Origin: Styela clava
Lineage: Eukaryota > Chordata > Ascidiacea > Stolidobranchia > Styelidae
Direction: 5' to 3'
Length of the DNA: 64,000 nt
NCBI RefSeq assembly: GCF_964204865.1
Contig: NC_135260.1
Coordinates: forward strand, 20,382,001-20,446,000
Under the pieces are notes generated by a model, which made no database searches, was not told the origin of the DNA, and was given only the letters and a program-made list of their open reading frames with translations. A program made the position numbers and the translations under genes. This document shows positions 10,410 to 22,402 of this stretch, in pieces (positions within the stretch are counted from its first letter, which is position 1; each line of letters opens with the position of its first letter).

Positions 10410-12402
10410 GCTACATTTAAATTGTACCGAATTGCTGTTTTTTTTTTGTCTAATTAAGCATGATAATAAAATTAGAATATTAATACAGTATCCCCTATCT
10501 CCTTTTCGAGCTCGAGAAGATCCAAATGAACCCATTCGCTTCGAACGGGGTCAACGATCTTTCAAAGGTTGTCCACACGGTTACGAAACATACGCAAGAA
10601 ACCTAGCGAGAACCAGTTTCACGCCGTTGTTGCTGGTATATCTGCTGTATGATTGGTTCATTTCAAAAGTATGCGCGGGTTGTTATGTATTTCAGTGTCT
10701 CGGTTTCAGAGAAGTTCAAATTCATCAGGTTACATCAGAATTATTTAGATAAATTGTAAATTAGCAACGAATTATTAATAATTAAATGTTTGAATTAACG
10801 TTATAAATATTATGGTGAAGATGAAAGCCACCCAAATATACCCTCACCAAATCTTTCATCATGAAGCTCTGTTGTAACATAACGTAACATTGGCTCACTC
10901 GACTGTGCCTCCCGTCTGGTTGGTCGATTCCGAGGGAGTTGGCTCTTGACTCGAGGTCGAGTTTTCCAGAGTTGTTTACATTCGTATGCTGGCTTGCGTG
11001 TTTTAACTTCTGAGTTTGTTAGAGTGAATAGCCTAGGCCCTAGATCATTATTCTGGCAACTCTATTTAGTATATAAAAAAATAAACTTGACTATACTAAG
11101 CGACATGTTCGTTTTTTACGGACTGATAAGATAGGATAACTGTATACTGGTATGAGTCTATAACTATACCGGTAAACTTCATTTACTGGTTTGAAATTTT
11201 TGTGATTTATTAGACTATAGCCTAGTTACCGTATTTATTTCATTCCAATATTGCTGTATTACAAGGAAGCAAGAAGAGAGAAATATTATTGTGTTTTTAC
11301 TCACCTATAAGTTATAACTTATTTACTTATGTATAAAATTTGATTACAAAAAAACTCGGTTACCGGTAGGGTGGTGCGGCCAGTCTGCGGACGATTTCAT
11401 TCAAACCATTATAAAATAAAAACTAATATTTCTAACCCGTTAATTTTTTCACCTTAGCTGCATTGGCGTTTATTGTAGACGCTAAACCTCGAATTAACTT
11501 TCTACAACCAGGGGTTAAAGCTATACAAACCACCAAAGTACGACACTCGGAAGACGTATTTGCGACCAAACAACCAGTGTGCGACCGCGGATTTCAAGCC
11601 TTGAACATCGCTTATGCTGCGTTGAGACTAGAACATACGCAGCCATGCGTGGAAAAATTGGGCTTTTTATTGCATTTCTGACCGTCATAGCCTATATTTT
11701 AAGAACACGATTATTTCAAACATACCTCGTCAAATTATAAACAAAGCATCGCATCACAGCAATCAAACAGACAAAAACACGGTGATTGCAAATTGGTCGA
11801 CAAAGATATTATCAACGTATTGGAAATGCGCACCCCCCTATTCCCCCTCTTTTAAATGTTAAAATGCGAAACTTTAAAGATGGTTAAAAGAAACACAACT
11901 TTACCCACCTGCCAGGGACTCTGCTCAAATATCAGAATATACTGATATAGCCTACTAAGAAATTGTGATATGTTAAAATCATTCCTTTTCATAGGATAGG
12001 ATTTACATATTTCTTCTGGAAGAGAGGAAAGAAATGCGATAAAACAGCTTAACCAAATAGCATACCACAGCCTTCCTCCGGTTACCAGTTCATGCCGGAT
12101 ATTGGATTAGTCAGCCAGTTACTGTGGTAGCAAACGTAGTTGGGAATTTGAAAAACTTTGCCTTGCTTATTCTTTTTATGTTAACGAAATTAAATTTTTT
12201 TCATTTATTGGTATCAATTTCCATATTAATAGCTGTATTCATTAGGATATATTACTGTTGATAATTGGAAACTGGATTTAACTTTAAGAAGACCAGAAGA
12301 CTTCTTGCAGTCTGATAACAGTTGGATATAAATTTTGGATTTAGGATCGAATGAAACCAATATTTTACTTTCGTTTCTTTGTCAACTTTTTCACTGTACA
12401 TC
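10410..12402. other. Intergenic, no gene seen; possible LINE tail at 11026-11104
   Basis: No exon could be tied to a known family. An open stretch at 10500-10750 has no recognisable domain. A second one at 11463-11681 follows an acceptor-like CACCTTAG but also matches nothing I know. At 11074-11104 AAAAAATAAACTTGACTATA resembles the tail seen at 47187, suggesting a short LINE 3' end. Confidence 0.4.
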
Positions 12403-12534
12403 ATGAACTTTCCATCGGAGTTACTAGAGTTTAAGAACCTTCAAGACAATGCGTTGCTTGTGAAATATATTTTATCAAGAGCTGCTATTGTTGGAAGTGT
12501 GTACGCATTTTCAGGCGACGTGGTTGTGCCCTAG
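12403..12534 (+). CDS. Possible 43-residue membrane microprotein or last exon, unrecognised
   Basis: A true ATG opens a 43-codon frame (MNFPSELLEFKNLQDNALL, then a hydrophobic VKYILSRAAIVGSVYAF segment) ending at TAG 12532-12534. An AATAAA hexamer follows 40 bases later (12574-12579). SLC25A38 starts 139 bases after the stop. A short amphipathic N-terminus followed by one membrane-like helix is visible. I recognise no family. It could be a microprotein, the final exon of an upstream gene, or chance. Confidence 0.25.
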   Translation: MNFPSELLEFKNLQDNALLVKYILSRAAIVGSVYAFSGDVVVP

Positions 12535-12672
12535 CGCGTTTCACTAGCCAAAAGACTTGAAAGACAATCAATTAATAAACTATAATTGTGACCTCAATAC
12601 ATTTGTCTATATCGATATCACTATTCTTTTTATCTTGGATAATAAGCAAAAACATCAGAAAACGCTACAATC

Positions 12673-14646
12673 ATGGATAGCATACTGGTGGGTTGGTTTA
12701 AGTTGCATTTGTTATACTAATAACCAATTGTTATAGAAATATTTTGGTTTGATAAATTCAATTTCATTAAGCATGTAATATAGAATATATCCAGATTCTA
12801 GAAAATATTTTTCAGTTATCTTTATTTATATATATCAGTAATATATATTATATTTCATTCTCTTTCAGGCAAGTCCACTCGTCAAGTCTTTTCTTGCGGG
12901 CAGCCTCAGTGGAACATGTTCCACATTGTTGTTTCAACCCCTGGATCTTGTGAAGACAAGACTGCAATCTGCCGCTGTTGCATCCAGCTTGGCTGGATCT
13001 CAGAAACTCGGCATGATGCAAACGATGAATTGCATCGTTAGAAATGATAGAGTTATTGGTTTATGGAAGGGATTCCAGCCAGTGAGTATAGCGATATAGG
13101 GCTGGCTGTTGTAAATTTTTTCTGCATTTCGATAAATTAAAAAACTTTTTTTTTTCAGTCAATCTATCGATGTGTACCAGGTGTGGGGATGTATTTCAGT
13201 TCTCTACATGCTCTCAAAAGTCACTTTTTTAGGTAACAGTCTTTAATTACTTGAGAAAATTAATACTTGGACCCAGAGTGCTGGCTGAATACTAGTATTT
13301 CAACAGTCATTTTATATATTTAATGAATTTTGAACTGATATTTAACTGAATTGTAAATTTAATTTGTTACAGAGATGCAAGCCCAACTGCGTACCAGTCA
13401 TTGCTACTAGGTGCAACTGCTCGCACCATAACAGCTACAATACTTATACCATTCACAGTGGTAAAAACACGCATTGAGGTAGGTTGCCATATTTAATTTA
13501 TTTACCTGGTTATAATGTTGTCGCTGATTGTTTCATTAATTTTCAGAGCGGAAATTTTAAATATACAGGCGTTGGGAATGCTCTGCATAGCATCTACACA
13601 CTCGAAGGTCGCCACGGATTAGTTTCGGGGTTATCTGCAACTCTTATAAGAGATGCACCATTCTCCGGCTTGTATCTTATGTTCTACAACAAAGGAAAGT
13701 CAATAATGACTGAAAATGGTAATTATTCAAATTATTCATAATGTAATCAATAATGTATATTCTGTTGTCCGGGCTTGGTAATACTTAAATACATTGAGAG
13801 ACTGAATAATCATTTAATCAATAGTTGTCATTACTTGTCTGTGCCAGTGATTAAATCAATATATTTGGTATGTGTTAACAGGAAATGGCAGCTGCACGAT
13901 GCATTTTATCTGCGGCATAGGTGCAGGAGTCTGTGCGTCTGTACTGACTCAGCCTGCTGATGTAATAAAAACTCAGATGCAAGTTAGTGAAAACAAAAAT
14001 TCACTCAAAAGAACTGTAATAAAAGTATACAATGTAAGTTTGGCATTGAAATATATTTCCGTTATATTGCAGTTTGTGTCTCTGCAATATTATGTATACA
14101 TTCTTTTTATTGCTTTCAATCTGCATTTTGGTTCAAAGAAATTTGATCCACTCTTCTAGTTTTTTTACATGTGGAATCAACTCTGTGAAAGATTCAGAAA
14201 ATGATAAGTTCAGTTTGCATACACCACAAATTAACACAAAAATACGCAAGAACCTCATATAACAATGTCCTTGTCTGTACATTTATTGCCATTTGTTTCA
14301 AACTAGTTTACAAAGAAAATTTCTTTGGAAATAATAAATTAAAGTATTAAACTCAATTTTTTGCAATCATATAAGTAGATATTTGTTAATTTACCAAAGT
14401 AAATAATAAGAACGATTTCATTCCAAAAATATCAATCTCTGTTCTTATCTTAGGTTGAAGGTTTGAGAGGATTTTTCCGCGGACTCACACCGAGGGTGCT
14501 GAGGAGGACGCTGATAGCAGCAATGGCATGGACTGTTTATGAAGAGGTTTGTTTTTAGTCTTTTCCTTAGAGTAATCATTTTACTCAATGATATGGTAAT
14601 ATGTCTTTTATTTCAGATCATGAGATGCCTACATTTGAAGACCTGA
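12673..14646 (+). CDS. SLC25A38: SLC25A38 mitochondrial glycine transporter, complete, eight exons
   Basis: Exons 12673-12687, 12869-13081, 13159-13232, 13373-13478, 13547-13718, 13882-14033, 14454-14546 and 14617-14646 join in frame at GT-AG borders to give 284 residues. The product is a mitochondrial inner-membrane carrier of the SLC25 family. Human and yeast (Hem25) orthologues import glycine for the first step of haem synthesis. Three carrier repeats are visible with signatures QPLDLVKTR (28-36), PFTVVKTR (127-134) and QPADVIKTQ (217-225). The acidic residue of the second signature is Thr129, as in the human protein. Subfamily-specific stretches include [34 protein letters not shown] and [15 protein letters not shown]. 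Exon 1 encodes only MDSIL, so the N-terminus is shorter than the human one. No frameshift or stop interrupts it. The similarity is strong enough that I have little doubt. Confidence 0.96.
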
Positions 14647-16181
14647 TGGGTTTTGGGATTTGTGTATGCTACGTTATTTTGTATATATATTTTTTTTATT
14701 ATATTTGCATTTTCATTTGCTCTTACTTTTTGGGTGAAATGGTATTAACTTGTTTCTTTTATATTTTGCATTTGATTTACACTTACGTTTCCTACAAGTT
14801 TATATATGATTCCCAAATATTTTTAGTGCAATAGCGCAGGGATTGGTTTTGAGTTTGTAATCTCTTTGTGTGAGAAGTTGAAGAAAAGTTTAATGGTCAA
14901 CTTGAGCCTTTTTGTTTGTGTTTATGCATAGTACCCATGAGAAGCTGAATTGGTTGCTTATCCATAATTTTGTTTCTTTAAAGTCTGGCATTCTTAGTTC
15001 CTTTCTACATGTATGTTTTTTGGTAGAGAGCACAAATTGATGGGGCTGACTCTCCTTTTTTCTTTCTGTATCACATTTGCAAAGGAAGGACATAATACTA
15101 CTTTTATAAAAACGGATGCTGTTAATTTTGTTCTTGTTTGTTATCTCTGATCTTTTTATTACATAATTTGCAAAGCTGTTAATTTAATAGATAAGTAACA
15201 TATTAAACACTCAGACCCGCTTCTGGATTTGGATTAATCAGTTCAAACCAATTATCTCATCTAGATTTTCAAATCCCGTTTAACTGCTAGTTTATTATTA
15301 TTATTGTTCATTATATGTACTTGAAGATGTACTGATATCTGCAACATGCAGATATTTCGATACATCAATATGTGTTAATAATGTATGCACATACGGACTT
15401 CCTATCTCTTTGACCTCAATTTTCTCCAAATTAAAGTAGGGTCAAAATTTTCATATCTCAAAATATTTCCAAAAAAGTACTGGTGCTCTGATTTGACTTT
15501 CTGATAACATATCAAGATTTGTATATATTTAGAGATGTTTTGATGACAATATCATCAAGATTTCCATATATAGATGTGTTTCAGTACATCTATGAATGTG
15601 GAACTCTGAGTGGTGTGTGCGCCATGACTCTACAGCCTGCCACAGTGGCAACATTGCCTAAAAAGCTTGGTTTTCTTTTATATTCTTCCCAGCGTGGTAT
15701 TTTTTTAGATAGCTCTTTACAATGTAGCCTAATCAATTAAGTCATTGACTTGTGTTAACCGAAAACTAGTAAACTGTTTGTTCAAATATAGATTTGACTC
15801 AGTGTTTTTGCTGAATTCCTTTACAAAACTGCTCTGAAATACCATATTTTGTTGCTGGAACTTTTTCGGTCACTTAGTTTCTGCAAGTTCACCAAAATCA
15901 TCCTTTGCATCCTTTCCAAAAAAAATTAAAATATTAATGTATTACTAATAGAGAGAGAGTAAGCAACTATAATGACATGCTAAGATCTATATGTGGATGC
16001 ACTGCTTTGGTGATATCTTTTGATTACTTCATTATTGTTATTCATTTTTGCCTTCGTGCCCATTTGCTCTATTTGAAGCAAAGGAAAGATTTCTTGTAAA
16101 ACTTGTATTGTTTGAAATACTCTTGATGATGGGACTTAGGATGTTTGTTTTTCACTTTCTTTTAATCTCATTAGTTAGAAC
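14647..16181. other. SLC25A38 3' flank, no further gene seen
   Basis: T-rich sequence with short open frames lacking any recognisable domain. Part is presumably 3' UTR, but no AATAAA stands out as the cleavage signal. CpG is scarce here: I counted two in 14761-14940. Confidence 0.4.
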
Positions 16182-16303
16182 CAGTGGTGGGATTCAGTGG
16201 ATTCGCACTGGTTACTGTCAATGTTCTGTTTGTAACGGAACCGGCTGAAAAATATAACTTTTGTAAAGAAACTGACTGACAAAAAATTTGAATCCCACCA
16301 CTG
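16182..16303. mobile_element. Short hAT MITE (TIR CAGTGGTGGGATTC), 122 bp
   Basis: The ends CAGTGGTGGGATTCA and TTGAATCCCACCACTG are inverted repeats. Flanking octamers GTTAGAAC (16174-16181) and GTTAGATA (16304-16311) agree at six of eight positions, a decayed 8-bp hAT duplication. It is non-coding. Confidence 0.88.
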
Positions 16304-16311
16304 GTTAGATA

Positions 16312-17934
16312 GAACGTAGGTGAGGCAGACATAGAGCAGTGAGATTTAACATTGTTTGTGTATAAAAAAATATTCCTCAAAAGATATCGCCAAGCTGATT
16401 GTAGTTGGAGTCACCTAATGACGAATTGCCAAGTTGTATGCATGAAGAGGCGGGGCAGACCTGCTTCACTCAACAAATAACAGGCCAAATTAACGTCCAA
16501 ATACTATCAATCAATAAATATACCGGAAATTATATTTAAAATGAATTAAGGCAGTGTGATACTGAGGTAGAAAATAGGTTATGGGAATATATATTATAAG
16601 TTAATAAAGGTTCAAGTAAGGTTTTTTGTAGTCGATCGCTGGGGTCAGTTCAAATTTATCATGTATGATCCTTCGGTCTACAAGTCTTGTTGATGTAAAC
16701 ATCTTTTATGTTGAATTGGTTAGCTGTTGAATTGATGATCACGACATCCTGAAAAACAAAAATAAATCTGCGAGTAGAATATTCAATGATTGCATATTAG
16801 GAAACGACAAAGGGCTACCCTACACTTTTGAGAAAAATTCATTAACTTGAGTAAATATTAATTATTATATCTATCACTAGCCTGCTAGTTGTAAGATCTG
16901 AGGAAGAGGAAATTGTGGTTGGCACACAGAGGGAATTGTTCACAAACCCTGCAAAAGCTCTCACTGTTGGTCAAACCACACTAATCATTCACATGTTGGG
17001 CATTATCTATAAAGCAAAACCTTGACCGAAGATGAAAATTTCCGTATACACACAGGACACAGAATAGAATAGCACAGCAAATTAAAACGAAGTAGAGAAT
17101 CCAATATAGCTCAACTGGTCGCCTAATTACAATAATAGATATAGGAGCTACTTTATCCCAATTATAAGTCTATAACCATCATATAGAATTACACCACTCA
17201 AATAGAGAACAAATATCATGTATGTGTTATATCAAAAACCCAACATTGAAAAAAAAAAAAACATGCAGATGTCAGAATGTGAACAGCAATTTCAGGAAAA
17301 TCTTTATGCTACGTATGTTGTAGAACCCGATAACTTAACTGCTTGTTCAACCGTAATTATCAGTTTCTTCTGGGACAATAGCAATATAATGGCTGTTCAA
17401 TATTCTCATGAAAAAAAGTTTGTGCAAATGAGGAACTTTGAAGTGAACTTTCTGTCATGGTGTTTCTTTTGGGGTTCGATACGAAAAAGTATATTATATC
17501 AGTGTGGTATAAGAATATATATATATATTAGAATAAAGAACATGATTATCAATTAGCATAGCCGGCCAATGATCTTATTTAGTAATGGTTCTCTCCAAAC
17601 ATCCTTGAAATAGTTCACTCTGAACGAAGCTTAAAATTAAATTTCAGTCAGAATTAAATATTCTTGGTGCACATACTTTCGGAGCACCGACTTTTTATCA
17701 GCGCCAGCCTACATATCAGACCAAGCATAAAATGCGAATGTCGTCTCGCTTTAACTCCGTCAATTACGTCTATAAAATTAAAGTTCAAGATAATAATGAA
17801 CATAAAGCCGGGGTTTGTTAATAACGGTTTCAGCCAGAAAGTATTATCTTTTTAATATTTAGGGAAATAATGTTTCACAATAGTAGTCGGTTGATCGATT
17901 ATTTTTATCGAAATTAATTGATTCATGGTATTTT
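16312..17934. other. Intergenic, no gene seen
   Basis: AT-rich sequence. The open frame 17218-17556 (112 codons) is rich in Lys, Asn and Ile, with poly-A and AT-repeat stretches. It matches nothing I know, so I do not call it a gene. Confidence 0.45.
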
Positions 17935-18015
17935 TGGGGTGTCTCCAAGATGTCGTGTCCCATTTGCCCCACGTGTCCCACTTTTACCACTTGTACCACG
18001 TGCCCCCCATGGTAC
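17935..18015 (+). repeat. 9-bp minisatellite, consensus near CACGTGTCC
   Basis: Successive 9-base units read GTCGTGTCC, CATTTGCCC, CACGTGTCC, CACTTTTAC, CACTTGTAC and CACGTGCCC. The same type of tract follows the LINE 3' UTR module at 6943-7005. Here the preceding GGGGTGTCTCC is only a weak hint of the same module. Confidence 0.6.
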
Positions 18016-18098
18016 CCAACTGAAGAATCTCCACCCCAACTAAAACCATCTAACCCTAACTCTACCAAATAAATATTTGGTAATTATAATTAGTTCAG

Positions 18099-19920
18099 CG
18101 CCATGTTTTAAATGAAGAATACAACTTGTCTGCTTGCAAGAATTCGGTCGCACAGAGTTCCCATGAATATCGTCATCTACCTAATAGAAGCGAAATAGAT
18201 TCGTCACCAGAAAAAACTATAAATGATCCGAACGTTCTGAAAAAAATCGAAGAAACTGGACTTGTCAATACTATACAGACGACGACACCGACTATCGATG
18301 ATTCCATGGTTAGTGCATCATTGGCTGAAGACAATCTACCACAAATGAATGAAACGATCCAGAATTAAAAATCTGTAAGAAAGCTGCTGGAATAGCACTT
18401 TTCGGATTTTCCTGCTGGCAATAAAGAATCAACGTCATCATCTTTTGAACATCTGGCAAGTGAGGGGCATTTTGAATCAGTACATGTACCACGAATAGAT
18501 AGTCCAACTGCATCTCACAAATCCTCTGCAGAATATTCTCGACGTTCTCCGAGAGATGAAAGAATCTGTATCCACGAAGAAGAAGATAACGTTTCTATTC
18601 AGATAAATAGATTTACAATTGACCTTAAAGAGTTGAAACCTCGCAGGTTAGCCATAAATTAGCAGTAAGAATTGCCGAGAAAATTGATGATTTAGCGAGT
18701 TTTGTTCATGAGCATAAACCCCTCCAAACTAAACTTATAAAAATGAACATGTGGTCAGTGATTCCGGCGATTTAATTAACTAGAAAAGGAAATATGTAAT
18801 GTCTCACCCTTTCTCAAAACGAACGGAGAATAACAAAGGACACCCACGTCCATCACCCACGAAACCGATCAGATTGTCCGATAACAAACAGGCCAAAAAA
18901 CGTCTTAATGAGAAGCGAGGCCAAAGCATAAATGATGTGCAAGAAATTGAACTTGAAGGTGAAATTCCGAGTATTCCGGAATATCTGACAAAATCAATAA
19001 CCAGCAAAAATGGAATTAATGCTGAATCTGCTTTGACCAGCAATGGATACGAAACAATCAATGCCTTTGGGAAAACTAACAATTCTACCATTTCCGAAGA
19101 AAAACATAATGCGGTTTCTAGTTTATTCAGTCGGCCAAATAGATATGTTGATTCAGAAACTGGATCAAACAATGACGAGAAAATTGATTTCTTGCCTGCA
19201 AGTACTACAAACGTTCAGTTCAGATATTTGATTTCCTCCGTTTCCAACAGCGTTGATGAATAAAATTCAGTTTTGACAAATAATCCGGTATCATAAAAGT
19301 CATAAACCAGTTCTAAATAAAATTTTTACCATCATTGAAAGTTTTTCAGAAAATCAGTTTGGAAATATAAGATCGAACTGCCTTATAGGACATATTCGGA
19401 AAGGAAAATAGTAGGAGTGTTCTTGATTTCTTTAATAATTGGTATAATTTTTAAGTATAGTGAAGATATAAATATGCATTTAAACCTCAATACCAGTTAT
19501 ACGGGTATTCACTTAAATCTGAAAAGTTGATAAAAGTCTCATTTACAAAAGTTCAATTTTAGAGCCTTTTTGAAGAATTTCCTGTTACCTAATATAGCAT
19601 TATTTAGAGTTTATTGTAAATTAATAATGATGACTGGACTACCGAAATAGTCATTTAGTTGGAAATTTAGAAATAAATATTGAGATCTAACCAACCAGAT
19701 AACGCTTCTAATCAAATATTTACAGAACCTGATTTGGATGAAATCTCGACCCCATATCAGTATGCCAAATATATATACTATTGATACTATTACGTTTGTA
19801 TTTAGGGCGAAAATGAGTTCAAGACTGAAAAAGATTTTGACTATTTTAAATCCTCATCAAACATGAGACAACAAAAAGAAAGAGGAGTACATCTTCAAAC
19901 GTGAAGTTGACTCATACGAG
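18099..19920 (+). pseudogene. Decayed or unrecognised coding block encoding a disordered Ser/Asn/Glu-rich protein
   Basis: From an acceptor-like TTCAG at 18098, one frame reads RHVLNEEYNLSACKNSVAQS and continues with protein-like composition to 18662, broken by stops at 18366 and 18393. It includes FESVHVPRIDSPTASHKSS and DERICIHEEEDNVSIQINRF. A second frame (18656-18775) gives KLAVRIAEKIDDLASFVHEH. A third begins at an ATG at 18799 and stays open to TAA 19263 (154 residues, with PRPSPTKPIRLSDNKQAKKR). At 19806-19920 an exon-like piece with acceptor TATTTAG and donor GAG|GTAAGA encodes ENEFKTEKDFDYFKSSSN in one frame and KKKEEYIFKREVDSYE in another. Consistent composition across three frames, interrupted by stops, suggests a dead gene. 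Separate exons of a live lineage-specific gene are possible. I do not recognise the family. Confidence 0.4.
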
Positions 19921-20556
19921 GTAAGAAAATTTTTTATTTGTTTTATTTTATCACAATTTTTTATATCTATGTAAAATAGTAATGTCTAGATTAGCTACTC
20001 TTGCTACATGTTGAATTTAGCTAGTTATATACGCTGATAGAAAAAAACGAAAATGCATATGGCCACACGTTGTTATGCATTGCAGGTTTTGAACTAGACT
20101 ATAAAAAATACTTACCTATTTTTTCGAACTGCTCGTAACTTCATACTGAAACTAAACAGCAGTGTAGTTAGGAATAAGAAAGAAGCGATACAAATTCGGA
20201 GACGAGTGACAAACAATCAAAGTAATCTAGGTTTAAACATTCATTGCAGTGAATGTGTTTATATATTTCCTTTTATTGAAAATTGCGAAGAAATATTTCA
20301 CAAAATTGAAAACCCATTTCCAACTACAGTGGATGGATTTTTTTCGCATTGTCCCATAATTATATATACCAATTATTACAAAATGTGAAGAATTGTATTT
20401 AGAAAATAATGGTGATGTTGAATTGAACCTCAATCGACTAAAACAGTTATACATAAACAACACAATCCAAAATTTTTCCCATAATCCACTTACCTGATGA
20501 ACAATTTATAATATAAGTAACTGTTATTTTAGTCTTGTGTTTGACGTAACATGCAA

Positions 20557-20942
20557 TTCTCCTCAAAATATGTCAACTTCATTGTATTTTTTATTTTTCT
20601 GAATAATTTTGTTAATTAAAATTTATTTGCATGTGTTAAATTTCTATTATTAGACAGCATAAAATTTAATATTTTAGGTTGCTTTCTGTTACACGATCGT
20701 GTATTTAGTTTCCAACTGATAGGTTTCAAATTACCTGCGTCTCAGCGGCTTCTCCTCAAAATATGTCAACTTCATTGTATTTTTTATTTTTCTGAATAAT
20801 TTTGTTAATTAAAATTTATTTGCATGTGTTAAATTTCTATTATTAGACAGCATAAAATTTAATATTTTAGGTTGCTTTCTGTTACACGATCGTGTATTTA
20901 GTTTCCAACTGATAGGTTTCAAATTACCTGCGTCTCAGCGGC
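20557..20942. repeat. Exact tandem duplication, two 193-bp units
   Basis: Units 20557-20749 and 20750-20942 appear identical by eye, each starting TTCTCCTCAAAATATG and ending CTGCGTCTCAGCGGC. The unit is AT-rich and non-coding. Identity over 193 bases implies a very recent duplication or an assembly artefact. Confidence 0.92.
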
Positions 20943-21846
20943 GAGTACAATGACAATGGTAGCAGTAATTACAAAAAATGTAAATTGTGAATCTACGCGC
21001 ACAGTGGGCCGAAATGGAGATGTAACTTTACCGTAGAACCTGGGACCCAAATGAATTTTCAGAGTTTTGAGGTGAAAATTAATTTATATATATATATATG
21101 AGATAAACAACGGTCTCTCCAAAGAATTTATGTTGTACTAGCCAAGGCACAAAAAATTACCACACACAAGACAAACACACGGGACTAAAATTCACGGGGG
21201 TTGTCAAAACTTGAGATTTGAAACATAAAATATAAAAATACTACACGGGCAATCACATCTTGTAACCATATAATTGGAATATATTAAAAAATCACTATAT
21301 AGGATACTGTCTGGGGCTTTGAGCTTGTGAATAGCCTACCATGACAATATAGGGCTTGGGAACCACAGACAACTAAAGACTAATAATATCCTGTTGGGCT
21401 AATCTATTTCAGATTTCCAGTTTTTAAATGTGGAAGAAGTTGTTAGTAGGCTAATATTGTCATTTGTTTCGAATATTCTCGTCCGAGTCCTGTAAAACAC
21501 GCTATTTCAGTAACAATTTCAGATGGCTAAATATAAAGGTAAAACATTCTAGAATTTACAATTATGATCACAAAATGATAGAAAAAAATTGAGAAGAGGG
21601 GATAATCAAGTCACATCATCTTTATGTGTGTGTGTTGAGTGGGGGTTCAAAAATCAAACAGATTCCACAGATGATTATACATAATAGACTGAACGGATTC
21701 AAATAATTTGGTAAAAATATGTCAAACACAAGATATATTTAGAATGAAAACGAAGTTTTATGAATTTACTTATTTCGGTTTAGTGAAAAATAATACCATA
21801 TGAAACCATTAGTGATACATAAAACGAGAATATCGGTCAGAGACCG

Positions 21847-22130
21847 AACAGTTATCGATCGAAAGTTAGGGGATCCCCCAGAACAGCGCTCTTACTCCAT
21901 AGTGACACCTCGTGTCCCATCACTAATTAATTAATAACTCGCTAATTATGAGACATAATTCATCCAAAATCAATAGGCTTCTGGTCCGACATATGATGAA
22001 TGCACATGCAAAATCTGGAGAAGATTCAATCTCGCTTTCGTGAGATATCGCGTGCATCTATCAGACAAACAGACAGACAAATACCTATCAACATACTTAC
22101 CGATTAAAATCGATAAGTAATAAGGTGAAA
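21847..22130 (+). repeat. Dispersed-repeat-like segment with ACAGACAGACAAA signature
   Basis: The stretch reads through AACTCGCTAATTATGAGACA and GCTTCTGGTCCGACATATGA to TCGTGAGATATCGCG, then CAGACAAACAGACAGACAAA. This order (a 'should-be-sorry' style GAGTTATCGCG motif followed by CAGACAGACA) is one I associate with a widespread family of invertebrate non-LTR or SINE 3' ends. Only one copy is in the window, and the boundaries are guesses. Confidence 0.4.
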
Positions 22131-22296
22131 AAAACAGTAGATAACAGTGGGAGGTAGGCTACTGTGGGTTGGTAGTTGCAGCGTTACTAATGCTTTCTAC
22201 AGAAATAAAATCATAACTGAATTATTAATATTATTTTAATTTTTTTAGATGAACTTCTCTTATTGGACACGAAAGATTGTACTTTTCGCTAAAAGG

Positions 22297-22402
22297 CGAA
22301 GTCGTGAAGACTACGATAACGTTAATATACTCTGACAGATGGCATACTCGTACAACTCGTTTTGTCTTTCGTGTTCATATATTTGAAAATCGCTCTCTTG
22401 TT
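22297..22402 (+). repeat. Dispersed repeat copy 1 (partner at 43480-43589)
   Basis: GCATACTCGTAC.ACT.CGTT, CTTTCGTG..CAT.TATTTGA and GCTCTC.TGTT occur in the same order and spacing here and at 43480-43589. Weaker similarity to the left includes a CGTGAA.ACT motif. No terminal repeats or coding were recognised. Confidence 0.55.

Noticed and set aside
10194..10535. 113-codon minus-strand frame
   Set aside because: It is antisense to a LINE 3' tail with a poly-T tract; Lys-rich and without a domain.
11463..11681. 72-codon frame after an acceptor-like CACCTTAG
   Set aside because: No family match and no partner exon with a compatible donor nearby; left as unexplained intergenic sequence.
13484..13741. 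85-codon frame beginning before exon 5 of SLC25A38
   Set aside because: Its first part is intron read-through; only 13547-13718 is coding.
18804..19172. 122-codon minus-strand frame
   Set aside because: It is a shadow of the plus-strand 154-codon frame, which starts with ATG and has the better composition.
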